Source: Aurantibacter sp042094015
GTDB lineage: Bacteria; Bacteroidota; Bacteroidia; Flavobacteriales; Flavobacteriaceae
Assembly (NCBI RefSeq): GCF_042094015.1
Contig: NZ_JBELDZ010000049.1
Span: 1-18,782, forward strand
Direction: 5' to 3'
DNA length: 18,782 nt
The stretch's first letter is position 1. Every line of letters starts with the position of its first letter. A program made the position numbers and the translations under genes. Shown here in pieces: positions 1 to 8,198 of this stretch. The notes beneath the pieces were generated by a model. It ran no database searches, was not told the origin of the DNA, and worked only from the letters and a program-made list of their open reading frames with translations.

Positions 1-785
1 TTGTTGCAAGACAATTTATTTTTAGAATGCGTGAGTTTGAACAAATGGAAATGCAGTTTTTTATTAAACCAGGAACACAAATGGAATGGTACGATTTCTG
101 GAAAGAAAATCGTTTAAAATGGCATAAATCTTTAGGTTTAGGCGCTGATAATTATCGTTTTCATGATCACGAAAAATTAGCACATTATGCAGATGCTGCA
201 TCTGATATTGAGTTTAAATTTCCATTTGGATTTAAAGAATTAGAAGGAATTCATTCTCGTACAGATTTCGATTTAAAAGCGCACGAGGAACATTCTGGTA
301 AGAAATTACAATACTTTGATCACGAAGAAAACAAGAGTTACACACCTTACGTGTTAGAAACTTCTATTGGTTTAGATCGTATGTTTTTAGCTGTATTTTC
401 TAGCTCTTTAATGGAAGAAGAATTAGAGAATAATACAACAAGAACGGTTTTAAAATTACCAGCAGTTTTAGCACCAACAAAAGCAGCTATTTTCCCATTA
501 ATTAAAAGAGATGGGTTACCAGAAATAGCAAAGCAAATTGTTGAAGATTTAAAATGGGATTTCAATGTAACATACGATGAGAAAGATGCAGTAGGAAAAC
601 GTTACAGACGTCAAGATGCAGCAGGAACTCCATTTTGTATTACAGTGGATCATGATACTATTGAAGACAAAACCGTTACTATTAGACATAGAGATACTAT
701 GGAGCAAAAACGTGTTGCTATAGCAGATTTAAAAGCTATTATTGCTCAAGAAGTAGATGTAAAACATTGGTTACAGAAAATGTAG
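1..785 (+). CDS. glyS: Glycyl-tRNA synthetase, C-terminal part (5' end outside window)
   Basis: Charges tRNA-Gly with glycine in the cytoplasm. This is the single-chain dimeric (archaeal/eukaryotic-like) GlyRS, not the alpha2beta2 form. The reading frame is open from base 3, and the fragment begins inside class II motif 2 (VARQFIFRMREFEQMEMQFF, bases 3-62), so about half of the enzyme lies upstream of the window. Class II motif 3 (GLDRMF, with its ATP-binding Arg) is at bases 369-386. The anticodon-binding domain follows from about base 450, with the typical LAPTKAAIFPL segment near 469 and GKRYRRQDAAGTPFC near 592-636. The frame is intact to the TAG at 783-785. A strong terminator follows, and the next gene is on the opposite strand, so this is the last gene of its transcript. 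The family call is essentially certain. The ATG at base 27 is internal and not a start. Confidence 0.95.
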   Translation, partial: VARQFIFRMREFEQMEMQFFIKPGTQMEWYDFWKENRLKWHKSLGLGADNYRFHDHEKLAHYADAASDIEFKFPFGFKELEGIHSRTDFDLKAHEEHSGKKLQYFDHEENKSYTPYVLETSIGLDRMFLAVFSSSLMEEELENNTTRTVLKLPAVLAPTKAAIFPLIKRDGLPEIAKQIVEDLKWDFNVTYDEKDAVGKRYRRQDAAGTPFCITVDHDTIEDKTVTIRHRDTMEQKRVAIADLKAIIAQEVDVKHWLQKM

Positions 786-827
786 GTTATTAATGCGATA
801 ATTTGAAAGTGTAGCAATTGAGTAAAT

Positions 828-870
828 AAAAAAAGTCCCAAAACTGAAATTCAGTTTTGGGACTTTTTTT
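828..870. terminator. Bidirectional intrinsic terminator between glyS and the 914-1705 gene
   Basis: A perfect 21-bp inverted repeat has arms at 828-848 and 850-870 around a single central base. The GC-containing core is AGTCCCAAAACTGAA. It is flanked by seven A on the left and seven T on the right, so each strand reads as a hairpin followed by a U-tract. It lies between two genes that converge on it, which fits termination in both directions. Confidence 0.9.
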
Positions 871-913
871 ATAAGAATAAGTTGTCTAAAAACTAACGTC
901 TATAAACCATTTA

Positions 914-1705
914 CTAGTTAAAAGTAAACTCTGTACATGTTTTAGAATATGCATGTTGGATTACTAATTTAACTGCAGCTTTACCTTCTAAAGCGTTACC
1001 AATTAATTCTTTTCCGTTATAAACATTTCCGTTTTCTTTCCAGATAAAAGTTTTATTATTATCTCCTCTGTTTACAATAGCACGTTCGCCTTGAGATTTT
1101 CCAATTCTAAAAGATTGAAATTCTCTCTCATATTTTACGCCAGCTGGGTAATAAGTTTCTGAGTTATGGTAAGAATTTCCGTTAGAGAATATATAGCTTA
1201 CACAGTTTCCAACTTCACTTTGTTCAGAAATTTTAACTGTATTAATCTGGATAATTTTCCAGTCGCCAACATATTTAGTTGCAATTAAATTAATTAGAAT
1301 AGTTCCTTTTTCTGTAATTTGTCCGTCTATAGTAGAAACAAACTCTACAACGCCAGAAATAGTTCCTGCGTTATCTTTTTGAGATTCGTAAACAACATCT
1401 TTTAAAGTTAATTTAAAATTGTAATTATTGTCTTTTGCTTTTTCTTTTAGTTCAACTTTAGTTTCTTCTAAATTAGAATTAAATCTTTTTAAAGCACCAG
1501 CCAATCCAACATAAGTAGTGTTGTTATTAAACTTTTCGTGCATTAAATTAGTTAACTTAATAACACTTGTGCTATCGTTTAATGTGTTATTATATTGTAT
1601 GTATGAATTTAATAAGGTTTTTACTGGCTTATCTTGTGCATAACTAGTAGTAAATGCAAGGCAAAATATAGCTAATGCTATACGTAAAGGAGCAAATTTT
1701 TTCAT
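914..1705 (-). CDS. Exported 263-aa protein of unknown function, NTF2/SnoaL-like N-terminal part
   Basis: I do not recognise a named family. Residues 1-23 form a signal peptide (basic start, hydrophobic core, TSYA before Gln24), so the mature protein should be periplasmic or exported. Residues 25-160 have the look of an NTF2/SnoaL-like cone fold: an N-terminal helical stretch, then beta strands ending in the DWKIIQINTVKI segment (148-159) common at the end of such domains. This is a resemblance, not a proven match. Residues 165-263 form a second part, rich in Asn, Tyr and Gly, with Cys168 and Cys257, the only cysteines outside the signal peptide and a possible disulfide. There is no lipobox, no T9SS tail and no membrane segment beyond the signal. 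The start is the ATG at 1705. The large outer-membrane gene lies 75 bp upstream on the same strand and could be co-transcribed. A terminator lies downstream. Confidence 0.75.
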   Translation of the reverse strand: MKKFAPLRIALAIFCLAFTTSYAQDKPVKTLLNSYIQYNNTLNDSTSVIKLTNLMHEKFNNNTTYVGLAGALKRFNSNLEETKVELKEKAKDNNYNFKLTLKDVVYESQKDNAGTISGVVEFVSTIDGQITEKGTILINLIATKYVGDWKIIQINTVKISEQSEVGNCVSYIFSNGNSYHNSETYYPAGVKYEREFQSFRIGKSQGERAIVNRGDNNKTFIWKENGNVYNGKELIGNALEGKAAVKLVIQHAYSKTCTEFTFN

Positions 1706-1780
1706 AAGTGGTAGTTTGTGTTTTTAAAATTTGCTACAATATATAAAAAAAGATGTTTTAAAACTACTTTACCTGTTTTA

Positions 1781-4700
1781 TTAAAAATAAGCTTTTAATT
1801 GAATATTTCCTGTATGAATTGCTCTGCTAGTTTCCGTTTTTCTACCAAAGTAAGTGAAATTTAAATCTAAGTATTTGGTAATTTTCTTTTGAGCAATAAC
1901 ATTCCAAGTAAAGTTTTTACCTGGCTGTAACCCTTCTAGTAATTGATAACCAACGGGCGAGTTTGTGTTTCCAGAAAAGGTGTTGTTAATTACATTAAAC
2001 TCACCACTTACAGTTCCTTTTATAGCGTCTTTTGGAGTTAGTCCAAAACTTAAACCATACTTATTTTGTTGTAAAGCTTCTGAATTACCAATAGTATTAT
2101 TTTTGTTTAAGTATTGATAGAAGACATCAAAATGTGTGTTTTCGGTTAATAAGTAAGATAGTTTTGGAAAAAATGTTTCGCTATCAATATTAAAGTTTTT
2201 ACTGCTAAAATTTTCACTTTCGCTAATACTATTACTTAAATTAGTCTCTATAGTAACTAACCAGCTATTTTTAATTTTATGATTAAAATTTAGAATGTGA
2301 CTTGTTAATTCGTTTTCTATAAATCCAAAAGTTAAGGTGTTAGAAGCAGAATTGCTTAAATAGGAATAACTTGTAGTGTATTTTTGTTTTCCTCTATTAT
2401 AAAATAAAGTGTTTCTAAAATTAAGTTGAAGACCTAAAAGTTCGTCTTCGTTTTTTCTAAATGGATTTAAGTTAAAATTATCTCCATTTCGTTCTGTTTT
2501 TTGATCTATTAAATAACTAGTTTGATTATAAAAATGGGATACAATTTTACTGATTTTTTTTTCTGAATTTACCCAGTTTCCTGGGTTTAATGTTAGGGTT
2601 TGACTTAATCTATTTTGGTGTGTCTTTAAGAAATTTTGATTAGGTAATAGCACTCTAATATATTCGCCTTGGTCTTGAAAAGGCGCTATTTCAAATTCTT
2701 CTAATTCTTGAATGTTATTAGTGTTATAATCTATCCAGACGTATGAGCCTTGACCTAATTCTACTTGAACATAGGTGTAGTCTTGCCTTGGAATAGAACC
2801 AGAGTTGGTTTCGAAAGTTGTATTACTTTGAATAAATCCTTTAAGGAATTTCTGATTATATTGTAATCTAGAGTTTAATGAGTTTTCAGAAGAAATAGTT
2901 GTGTCAGAATAATTTAACGTTCTGTAGTTTACAAATAAGCTTAGGTTAGTTTTTGAATTTTCTATTAATTTAGAGTCTATATAATAGGTGTTACTTTTGT
3001 TTACTTCTTCTAGCTTGTTGTTAACCAAACTATCGTTTACTCGATATTTGTATCCAACTTCTGCAAAAACACCAGTACTATCTCCAATTCCTGTAAAGGC
3101 ATTATAAGCAATAAATCGCTGACTTAAATCTGTAAGTAATTTTGTGTCTTTTATTCTTTTTTTATTTTCTTCCGAAGAAAACCCAGCTCCAAACCATTTT
3201 TTTTCTAAACTATATACAGCTCTATTGTTAGTTCTAAAGAACCGTGATTCCGCATTAATTTCATCTGTATTTAAAAGACTTGTATTGGTGTTAATATTTA
3301 GATTTTTGTATTTGTAATTAGAGATTACACTGTGTTTACTTCCTTTAAAGTTATCTTCAAAGTCTAAATACTCAAATTTGTAGTTTAAATTAAGTTTGTC
3401 TTTTTTTGTCCAAATTAAGCCAGATGTTGCAAGTATTTGATCCCCCAAATTACTAACAACTTGGTTTCCTGTTGGTTGGTCTAAGTTCCAATTTCTATTA
3501 AATTCCACTTCATATAATCCTTCAATGTTTCTAAAATCCTTATCTATAAAATCCACATCTGTATAAACAGATAATAGATTTAGACTATCTTTTTTAATTA
3601 AGTTTCTGGTTAAGTTTAGTTTTCCAGCAAAGCCGTTATTGTTTTCATCATCTATATCAGAAAATAAGTTTAAATCATTTTTACTTGCAGCAATTTCAAA
3701 CAGTGCTTTTGTTTTTTCACTAAATTTATAACTACCGTTTACAGTGGCGATTTGTAGTTTTGTAGGTGCAATAAGTTGTACAATTGGAGCGTAACTTCCT
3801 TGAGAAATACCAGAAACAGGAGCAACATATTCAAAAATATTAGAGATAGCATTAGAACTTGTTAAAATATAATCACCATTATTTTGTCCAACATCTGTAA
3901 AACGAACACTAAATAATTCATCATCAGGATTTGTAGAAAAAACATAAATAGTTTCTGTTCCAATTACGTCTTTTCTATATAAAATACGATTTTCGTTATA
4001 AGTTTCTGCAATTTCGGAATTTGTAGTCATAAGTGCTTGGTTGTCTCCAGCTTGACTTAAAATAGTAGCTTGTTCTGTACTTATATTTTGTTGTAAGGGA
4101 TTATTTTTAGAATCATTTTCAGAATATACAGTAGCATAAACCTCTAGTTTTTCTCCTTTGTGTTCTCCACCTGCATAAACAACAAGTCTAGAATAATTAC
4201 GTTCACTATATTGAAAATCTACATTAACTCGCATTTCTGAAGTTACAGGATAAGTAGAATTAAAAATTAGCTCTCCAGCATTATAATCTATAATATAATC
4301 TTTGTTTTCTCCTCTTTGTAATGCAATTCCGTTAACTGAAACTGTTTCGCTTCCAGAAACAATTAAAACAAATAATTCTCCATTTCCACCTTGTAATTTG
4401 TACGGACCTTGATTTCCTTCTTGTGCAGTAAATTGGTAGGTTTGAAATTGGCCTCTAACTAATGCGCCAGCAGCAAAAACCTTTGTCTCATTGGTTTCAT
4501 TTTCAATGTTTGCAGACATTAGTAAACCTTGAACACGTTTATTAAAATTAGCAAAATAAGATGTGTTATTTTGGAGATCTATATCTCCAGCTCTAATAGA
4601 CCATCTGTTAGTGTAAAGCTCTATGAAAATTTGATCAAATTCGTCTAAACGTTGCGAATAACCACTTTCTTGTAATGGAACATTAGCATCTTGAATACTT

Positions 4701-5221
4701 GCTCTTAAGGTAATTTTATCGTTTAGTTTTCCTGAGATTTGTAAATCTAATTCACTATTTAAAACAGAGTTTTGGTTGTTTCCCACGGTAACGCCTCTAG
4801 AAATACTTCCAGATGTATTTAATCCATCAAAAGGTTTAAATACTTTTTCTTCCGTAGGTTCTTGAAAACTATATAGCTTTTCTTGATTACTATTGTTTTC
4901 TACTATTAAATCAGTGTCTAAACCTCTATATATTCTAGTAATAAATTCAGGGTATTTTCTGTAACTTACAATTATACTATCAGAGTCAATAGTGTTTTTG
5001 AATTTTAATGTAGCGGTACTAAAATTAATGCTGTAGTTTGTGGAATCTATTGTTTTTCCACTTTTTGTAGTTATTTTAAATCGATATGGTGTAATACTAA
5101 AAGGTTCTATAGTTATAGAATCTGAAACAGCCATTTTTTTAGTACTCAAATCCTGTAAATCGTCTTGCGAAAAAGCAACACAACTTATAAAAAAAAGAAT
5201 TATAAAAAGACAATATTTCAT
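1781..5221 (-). CDS. Large predicted outer-membrane beta-barrel protein, uncharacterised
   Basis: The 1146-aa product has a clear signal peptide (hydrophobic core FIILFFISCVAF, cleavage likely after Ser18 before Gln19). After an N-terminal part of about 120 residues comes a strongly patterned region around 137-235: GSISRGVTVGNNQ, then LDLQISGKL, and a WSIRAGDIDL strand. Further on, a module around 280-345 contains the motif RGENKDYIIDYNAGELIF. From about residue 560 to the end the chain is a long run of alternating polar/hydrophobic strands rich in Asn, Tyr and Phe, ending in NIQLKAYF with a terminal Phe. That is the classic signature of an outer-membrane barrel inserted by BamA. There is no TonB box, plug domain or T9SS tail, so it is not a standard SusC/TonB receptor or a secreted adhesin. 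Similar unnamed proteins are widespread in Flavobacteria. The role is unknown. Transport, assembly or surface display are all possible. It is divergent from xth. Confidence 0.8.
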   Translation of the reverse strand: MKYCLFIILFFISCVAFSQDDLQDLSTKKMAVSDSITIEPFSITPYRFKITTKSGKTIDSTNYSINFSTATLKFKNTIDSDSIIVSYRKYPEFITRIYRGLDTDLIVENNSNQEKLYSFQEPTEEKVFKPFDGLNTSGSISRGVTVGNNQNSVLNSELDLQISGKLNDKITLRASIQDANVPLQESGYSQRLDEFDQIFIELYTNRWSIRAGDIDLQNNTSYFANFNKRVQGLLMSANIENETNETKVFAAGALVRGQFQTYQFTAQEGNQGPYKLQGGNGELFVLIVSGSETVSVNGIALQRGENKDYIIDYNAGELIFNSTYPVTSEMRVNVDFQYSERNYSRLVVYAGGEHKGEKLEVYATVYSENDSKNNPLQQNISTEQATILSQAGDNQALMTTNSEIAETYNENRILYRKDVIGTETIYVFSTNPDDELFSVRFTDVGQNNGDYILTSSNAISNIFEYVAPVSGISQGSYAPIVQLIAPTKLQIATVNGSYKFSEKTKALFEIAASKNDLNLFSDIDDENNNGFAGKLNLTRNLIKKDSLNLLSVYTDVDFIDKDFRNIEGLYEVEFNRNWNLDQPTGNQVVSNLGDQILATSGLIWTKKDKLNLNYKFEYLDFEDNFKGSKHSVISNYKYKNLNINTNTSLLNTDEINAESRFFRTNNRAVYSLEKKWFGAGFSSEENKKRIKDTKLLTDLSQRFIAYNAFTGIGDSTGVFAEVGYKYRVNDSLVNNKLEEVNKSNTYYIDSKLIENSKTNLSLFVNYRTLNYSDTTISSENSLNSRLQYNQKFLKGFIQSNTTFETNSGSIPRQDYTYVQVELGQGSYVWIDYNTNNIQELEEFEIAPFQDQGEYIRVLLPNQNFLKTHQNRLSQTLTLNPGNWVNSEKKISKIVSHFYNQTSYLIDQKTERNGDNFNLNPFRKNEDELLGLQLNFRNTLFYNRGKQKYTTSYSYLSNSASNTLTFGFIENELTSHILNFNHKIKNSWLVTIETNLSNSISESENFSSKNFNIDSETFFPKLSYLLTENTHFDVFYQYLNKNNTIGNSEALQQNKYGLSFGLTPKDAIKGTVSGEFNVINNTFSGNTNSPVGYQLLEGLQPGKNFTWNVIAQKKITKYLDLNFTYFGRKTETSRAIHTGNIQLKAYF

Positions 5222-5230
5222 AGTGAGTAA

Positions 5231-5266
5231 ACTGTATTTTTATAGAATTATTTCATAAAAAACAGT
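5231..5266 (-). promoter_or_regulatory. Stem-loop in the leader of the 1146-aa outer-membrane gene
   Basis: Arms at 5231-5243 (ACTGTATTTTTAT) and 5255-5266 (ATAAAAAACAGT) pair over 12 bp with one bulged base, leaving an 11-base loop. On the minus strand the hairpin ends only 9 bases before the ATG at 5221, so in mRNA it would sit over or beside the ribosome landing site. The pairing is visible in the sequence; a regulatory role is inference. The high A/T content means the stem may be weak. Confidence 0.35.
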
Positions 5267-5330
5267 AAGTTTTATAGTGTAAAAGTAAAGCATTATTTAC
5301 TTTAGCTAAAATTCATTTTAAAATTTCCTA

Positions 5331-6092
5331 ATGAAAATTATTTCGTACAATGTAAATGGTATTAGAGCAGCTCTAAAAAAAGGGTTTATAGATTGGTTAA
5401 AAAGTGCTAACCCAGATGTATTGTGTTTACAAGAAATTAAAGCAAATAAAGAGCAATTAGATTTAAGTGTGTTTGAAGAAGCTGGTTATAAATATAACTA
5501 TTGGTACTCGGCACAGAAAAAGGGATATAGTGGTGTGGCTATTTTAAGTAAAGTAAAACCAAATCACGTAGCGTATGGAACTGGAATAGAAGAGATGGAT
5601 TTTGAAGGAAGAAATATTCGTGCAGATTTTGGCGATATTTCTGTAATGAGTATGTATTTACCAAGCGGAACAAATATTGAAAGACTAGAATTTAAGTTTG
5701 GATATATGGATTCGATTAAAACCTACTTAAAAGAATTAAGAGTAGAACATCCAAACTTAGTTGTTTGTGGCGATTATAATATTTGTCACGAAGCTATAGA
5801 TATCCATAATCCAAAAATGAAAGGTGTTTCAGGTTTTTTACCAGAAGAACGCGAGTGGTTAACCCAATTTATAGATTCTGGTTTTACTGATTCTTTTCGT
5901 TTTATTCATCCCGAAAAACAAGAATTTAGTTGGTGGAGTTATAGAGCAAATTCTAGAGCGAACAATAAAGGTTGGCGATTAGATTACGCAATGGTTTCAG
6001 AAGCCTTAAAACCAAAAATAAAAAGAGCGCTTATTTTAACAGAAGCCAAGCACAGTGATCATTGTCCAATAGTAGTTGAAATAGAAAAATAA
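5331..6092 (+). CDS. xth: Exodeoxyribonuclease III (class II AP endonuclease)
   Basis: Cuts DNA 5' of abasic sites and trims damaged 3' ends in base-excision repair; it may also have 3'-5' exonuclease activity. At 253 aa it has the usual single-domain length. Every expected catalytic element of the EEP fold is in place: Asn7 in YNVNG, Glu35 in CLQEIK (metal ligand), Tyr109 in MYLPSG, Asp148 and Asn150 in CGDYNI, Asp218 in WRLDYAMVS, and the Asp243-His244 pair in HSDHCP. The start is the ATG at 5331, giving the canonical MKIISYNVNGIR opening. The gene is divergent from the outer-membrane protein gene and separated by only 8 bp from the OmpA-type lipoprotein gene, so those two are probably co-transcribed despite having no obvious shared function. 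Nothing in it is degraded. Confidence 0.95.
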   Translation: MKIISYNVNGIRAALKKGFIDWLKSANPDVLCLQEIKANKEQLDLSVFEEAGYKYNYWYSAQKKGYSGVAILSKVKPNHVAYGTGIEEMDFEGRNIRADFGDISVMSMYLPSGTNIERLEFKFGYMDSIKTYLKELRVEHPNLVVCGDYNICHEAIDIHNPKMKGVSGFLPEEREWLTQFIDSGFTDSFRFIHPEKQEFSWWSYRANSRANNKGWRLDYAMVSEALKPKIKRALILTEAKHSDHCPIVVEIEK

Positions 6093-6100
6093 AATAAATT

Positions 6101-7060
6101 ATGAAAAACAGAATAGTAACTTTTGCCTTGTCAAGTGTATTGTTAACAGCTTGTGTGTCTCCAAAAGTATATAAAGATTTAGAAAATAAATATGCAGATT
6201 TAAAAAAGGAAAATTCTAACCTAGCAGATGAGAATGCGGCTTTATTAAAAACAAAAAATGCTACATCTAACGACTTTATTAAGTTAAAATCTGAATATGA
6301 TCAAGCAGTTGATACTAAGAATAAATTAGTAGCAGATTTAGCAGCAGCAAGAACAAATTATAAGACACTTAAGGAGTCTTATGATGCATTAGAGAAAAAT
6401 AGTTCATCAGCTTTATCAGAAAACACTAAGAAGAACAAAGAGCTTTTAGCTCAATTAGAAGCTAAAGAAACTGCGCTAGCGTCAGAAAGTGCAAGATTAG
6501 AAACTTTAAAAGCGGAATTAGAAAGTAGGTCTAAACGAGTAGCAGAGCTAGAAAGTGTTATAGCAGCAAAAGACGCTTCTATGACAGAGCTAAAAAACTC
6601 AATTTCAAGTGCATTAACAGACTTTGAAGGTAAAGGATTAACTGTAGAACAACGAGATGGAAAGGTTTATGTTTCTATGGAAAATAAGTTGTTATTTAAA
6701 CCAGGAAGTTGGTCTGTTGGTCAAGATGGTGCAAAAGCCGTTATGCAGTTAGGTGAAGTTTTAGCAGAAAACCCAGAAATTTCAGTTTTAATCGAAGGAC
6801 ATACAGATAATGATCCGTTTAAAGGATCGAATCAAATTTCAGGAAATTGGGATTTATCAACTAAAAGGGCTACAGCAATTGTAAATATTTTAGAAGAAAA
6901 TAAGGCAATTAAAAGAGATAATCTTACAGCAGCAGGACGAGGAGAATTTGCTCCAATAGCAACTAACGAAACTCTAGAAGGAAAAGCAAAGAATAGACGT
7001 ATAGAAGTTATACTAACTCCAAAATTAGATCAACTTTCAAGATTATTAGAGAAAAGATAA
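6101..7060 (+). CDS. OmpA-family lipoprotein with long coiled coil
   Basis: Anchors the outer membrane to peptidoglycan. The signal peptide ends in a lipobox, LLTAC, so Cys18 should be lipidated. The residues after it (VSPK) lack the acidic surface-export signal described for Flavobacteriia, which suggests a protein facing the periplasm. Residues 24-175 form a continuous heptad-type coiled coil rich in Lys, Glu, Ala and Leu, giving a rod to span the periplasm. Residues 185-305 form an OmpA C-terminal domain, with IEGHTDNDPF carrying the Asp and AKNRRIEVIL carrying the Arg that bind diaminopimelate in the family. There is no N-terminal barrel, so it is Pal/MotB-like rather than OmpA proper. 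It starts 8 bp after xth. A MotB-like stator role is unlikely because there is no membrane-spanning segment beyond the lipid anchor. Confidence 0.9.
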   Translation: MKNRIVTFALSSVLLTACVSPKVYKDLENKYADLKKENSNLADENAALLKTKNATSNDFIKLKSEYDQAVDTKNKLVADLAAARTNYKTLKESYDALEKNSSSALSENTKKNKELLAQLEAKETALASESARLETLKAELESRSKRVAELESVIAAKDASMTELKNSISSALTDFEGKGLTVEQRDGKVYVSMENKLLFKPGSWSVGQDGAKAVMQLGEVLAENPEISVLIEGHTDNDPFKGSNQISGNWDLSTKRATAIVNILEENKAIKRDNLTAAGRGEFAPIATNETLEGKAKNRRIEVILTPKLDQLSRLLEKR

Positions 7061-7106
7061 TTACTTTTTTTGTGCAATTAAATTAGAAACAATTTTTTTC
7101 TTAAAT

Positions 7107-8141
7107 ATGAAATATACAACGCTACCGAATACAGATATAAAAGTAAGTAAGATTTGTTTGGGTTCTATGACATGGGGAAACCAAAACACGGAAGCAGAAG
7201 GACACGAGCAATTAGATTATGCATTAAGTCAAGGTGTTAATTTTGTTGATACTGCAGAATTATATCCTGTTCCAGCAACAGCAGAAACACAAGGAAGAAC
7301 AAGTAAAATAATTGGTAGTTGGTTAAAAAATCAGAAAAGAGAAGATTTAATTATAGCATCAAAAATTGCTGGCCCAGGAGATTATACAGCGCATATTAGA
7401 ACATCTGGTTTTTCTAAAGAAGCATTAAACGAAGCAGTAAATTCTGAGTTAAAACGTTTACAAACAGACTATATAGATTTATACCAATTGCATTGGCCAG
7501 AAAGAACAACCAACACTTTTGGCGTAAGGGATTATGTAAAGCAAAAAGAAGATGCTTGGCAAGATAACTTCCATATAGTTTTAGAGATATTAAACGATTT
7601 AGTGAAATCTGGAAAAATAAGAAACGTTGGTTTGAGTAACGAAAAAGCTTGGGGAACAATGCGTTATTTGAATGAAGCAGATAAAAATAAATTAATAAAA
7701 CCTATAACAATTCAAAATGCGTATTCTTTATTAAATCGTGTTTACGAAGGTGATATGTCAGAGATTTCTCATAGAGAAAACATAGGTTTATTGGCCTATT
7801 CTCCAATGGCTTTTGGAGTTTTGTCAGGAAAATATATTAAAAATAAAGCAAGAGATAATTCAAGATTAAAACTATTTCCACGCTTTGCAAGATACAGTAG
7901 TGAACAATCTACAGAAGCTACTAAAATGTATTTAGAATTAGCAGAAAAGAATAATTTAACATTAGCACAAATGAGTTTAGCTTTTGTAAATCAAAGACCA
8001 TTTATAACAAGTAATATTATTGGAGCAACAAGCTTAGAACAACTAAAAGAAAACCTTTCATCTATTGATGTAAATATATCGAAAGAATTATTAGGCGAAA
8101 TAAATAAAATCCATAGTATTATACCCAATCCAGCACCATAG
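7107..8141 (+). CDS. tas: Aldo/keto reductase of the Tas (YajO/Tas-type) group
   Basis: A cytoplasmic NADPH-dependent oxidoreductase with a TIM-barrel fold; its natural substrate is not known. The catalytic tetrad is complete: Asp48 and Tyr53 (FVDTAELY), Lys86 (IIASK) and His129 (LYQLHW). Full-length similarity to the E. coli Tas protein is evident from memory in several blocks: GSMTWGNQNTEAEGHEQLDY at 19-38, ELYPVPATAETQG at 51-63, the IQNAYSLLNR segment and the Pro-Ala-Pro end. The cofactor-binding end carries the usual GATSLEQLKENL loop. In E. coli, tas was found by complementation of a tyrosine auxotroph under starvation, but the physiological role remains open. It follows the OmpA lipoprotein gene by 46 bp on the same strand and is closed by a strong terminator. 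The symbol is by similarity only. Confidence 0.88.
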   Translation: MKYTTLPNTDIKVSKICLGSMTWGNQNTEAEGHEQLDYALSQGVNFVDTAELYPVPATAETQGRTSKIIGSWLKNQKREDLIIASKIAGPGDYTAHIRTSGFSKEALNEAVNSELKRLQTDYIDLYQLHWPERTTNTFGVRDYVKQKEDAWQDNFHIVLEILNDLVKSGKIRNVGLSNEKAWGTMRYLNEADKNKLIKPITIQNAYSLLNRVYEGDMSEISHRENIGLLAYSPMAFGVLSGKYIKNKARDNSRLKLFPRFARYSSEQSTEATKMYLELAEKNNLTLAQMSLAFVNQRPFITSNIIGATSLEQLKENLSSIDVNISKELLGEINKIHSIIPNPAP

Positions 8142-8161
8142 TAAAAGTGGCTTTAAAGCAA

Positions 8162-8194
8162 AAAAACGCGTTACTAATTTAGTAACGCGTTTTT
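8162..8194. terminator. Bidirectional intrinsic terminator between tas and rng
   Basis: A perfect 15-bp stem has arms at 8162-8176 (AAAAACGCGTTACTA) and 8180-8194, with a 3-base loop. The core CGCGTTAC is GC-rich against an AT-rich background. A-runs on the left and T-runs on the right provide a U-tract on either strand. It sits between convergent genes and stops just before the rng stop codon. Confidence 0.9.
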
Positions 8195-8198
8195 ATTT

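Noticed and set aside
1781..5221. Calling the 1146-aa protein SprA or a TonB-dependent receptor
   Set aside because: It is about half the length of SprA and shares only short motif-level resemblance. It lacks the plug and TonB box of receptors.
5168..5221. Lipobox reading of the signal peptide of the 1146-aa protein (FFISC)
   Set aside because: The residues before Cys do not fit the usual L-(A/S)-(G/A)-C pattern, and a normal cleavage site before Gln19 lies just after.
5040..5258. Plus-strand open frame of 72 codons antisense to the signal peptide of the outer-membrane protein
   Set aside because: It is antisense to a convincing signal peptide and N-terminus and has no promoter or domain of its own.
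7061..7106. A promoter or terminator between the OmpA lipoprotein gene and tas
   Set aside because: T-runs are present but no hairpin; the TAC...TTTG string has the wrong spacing for TAnnTTTG.
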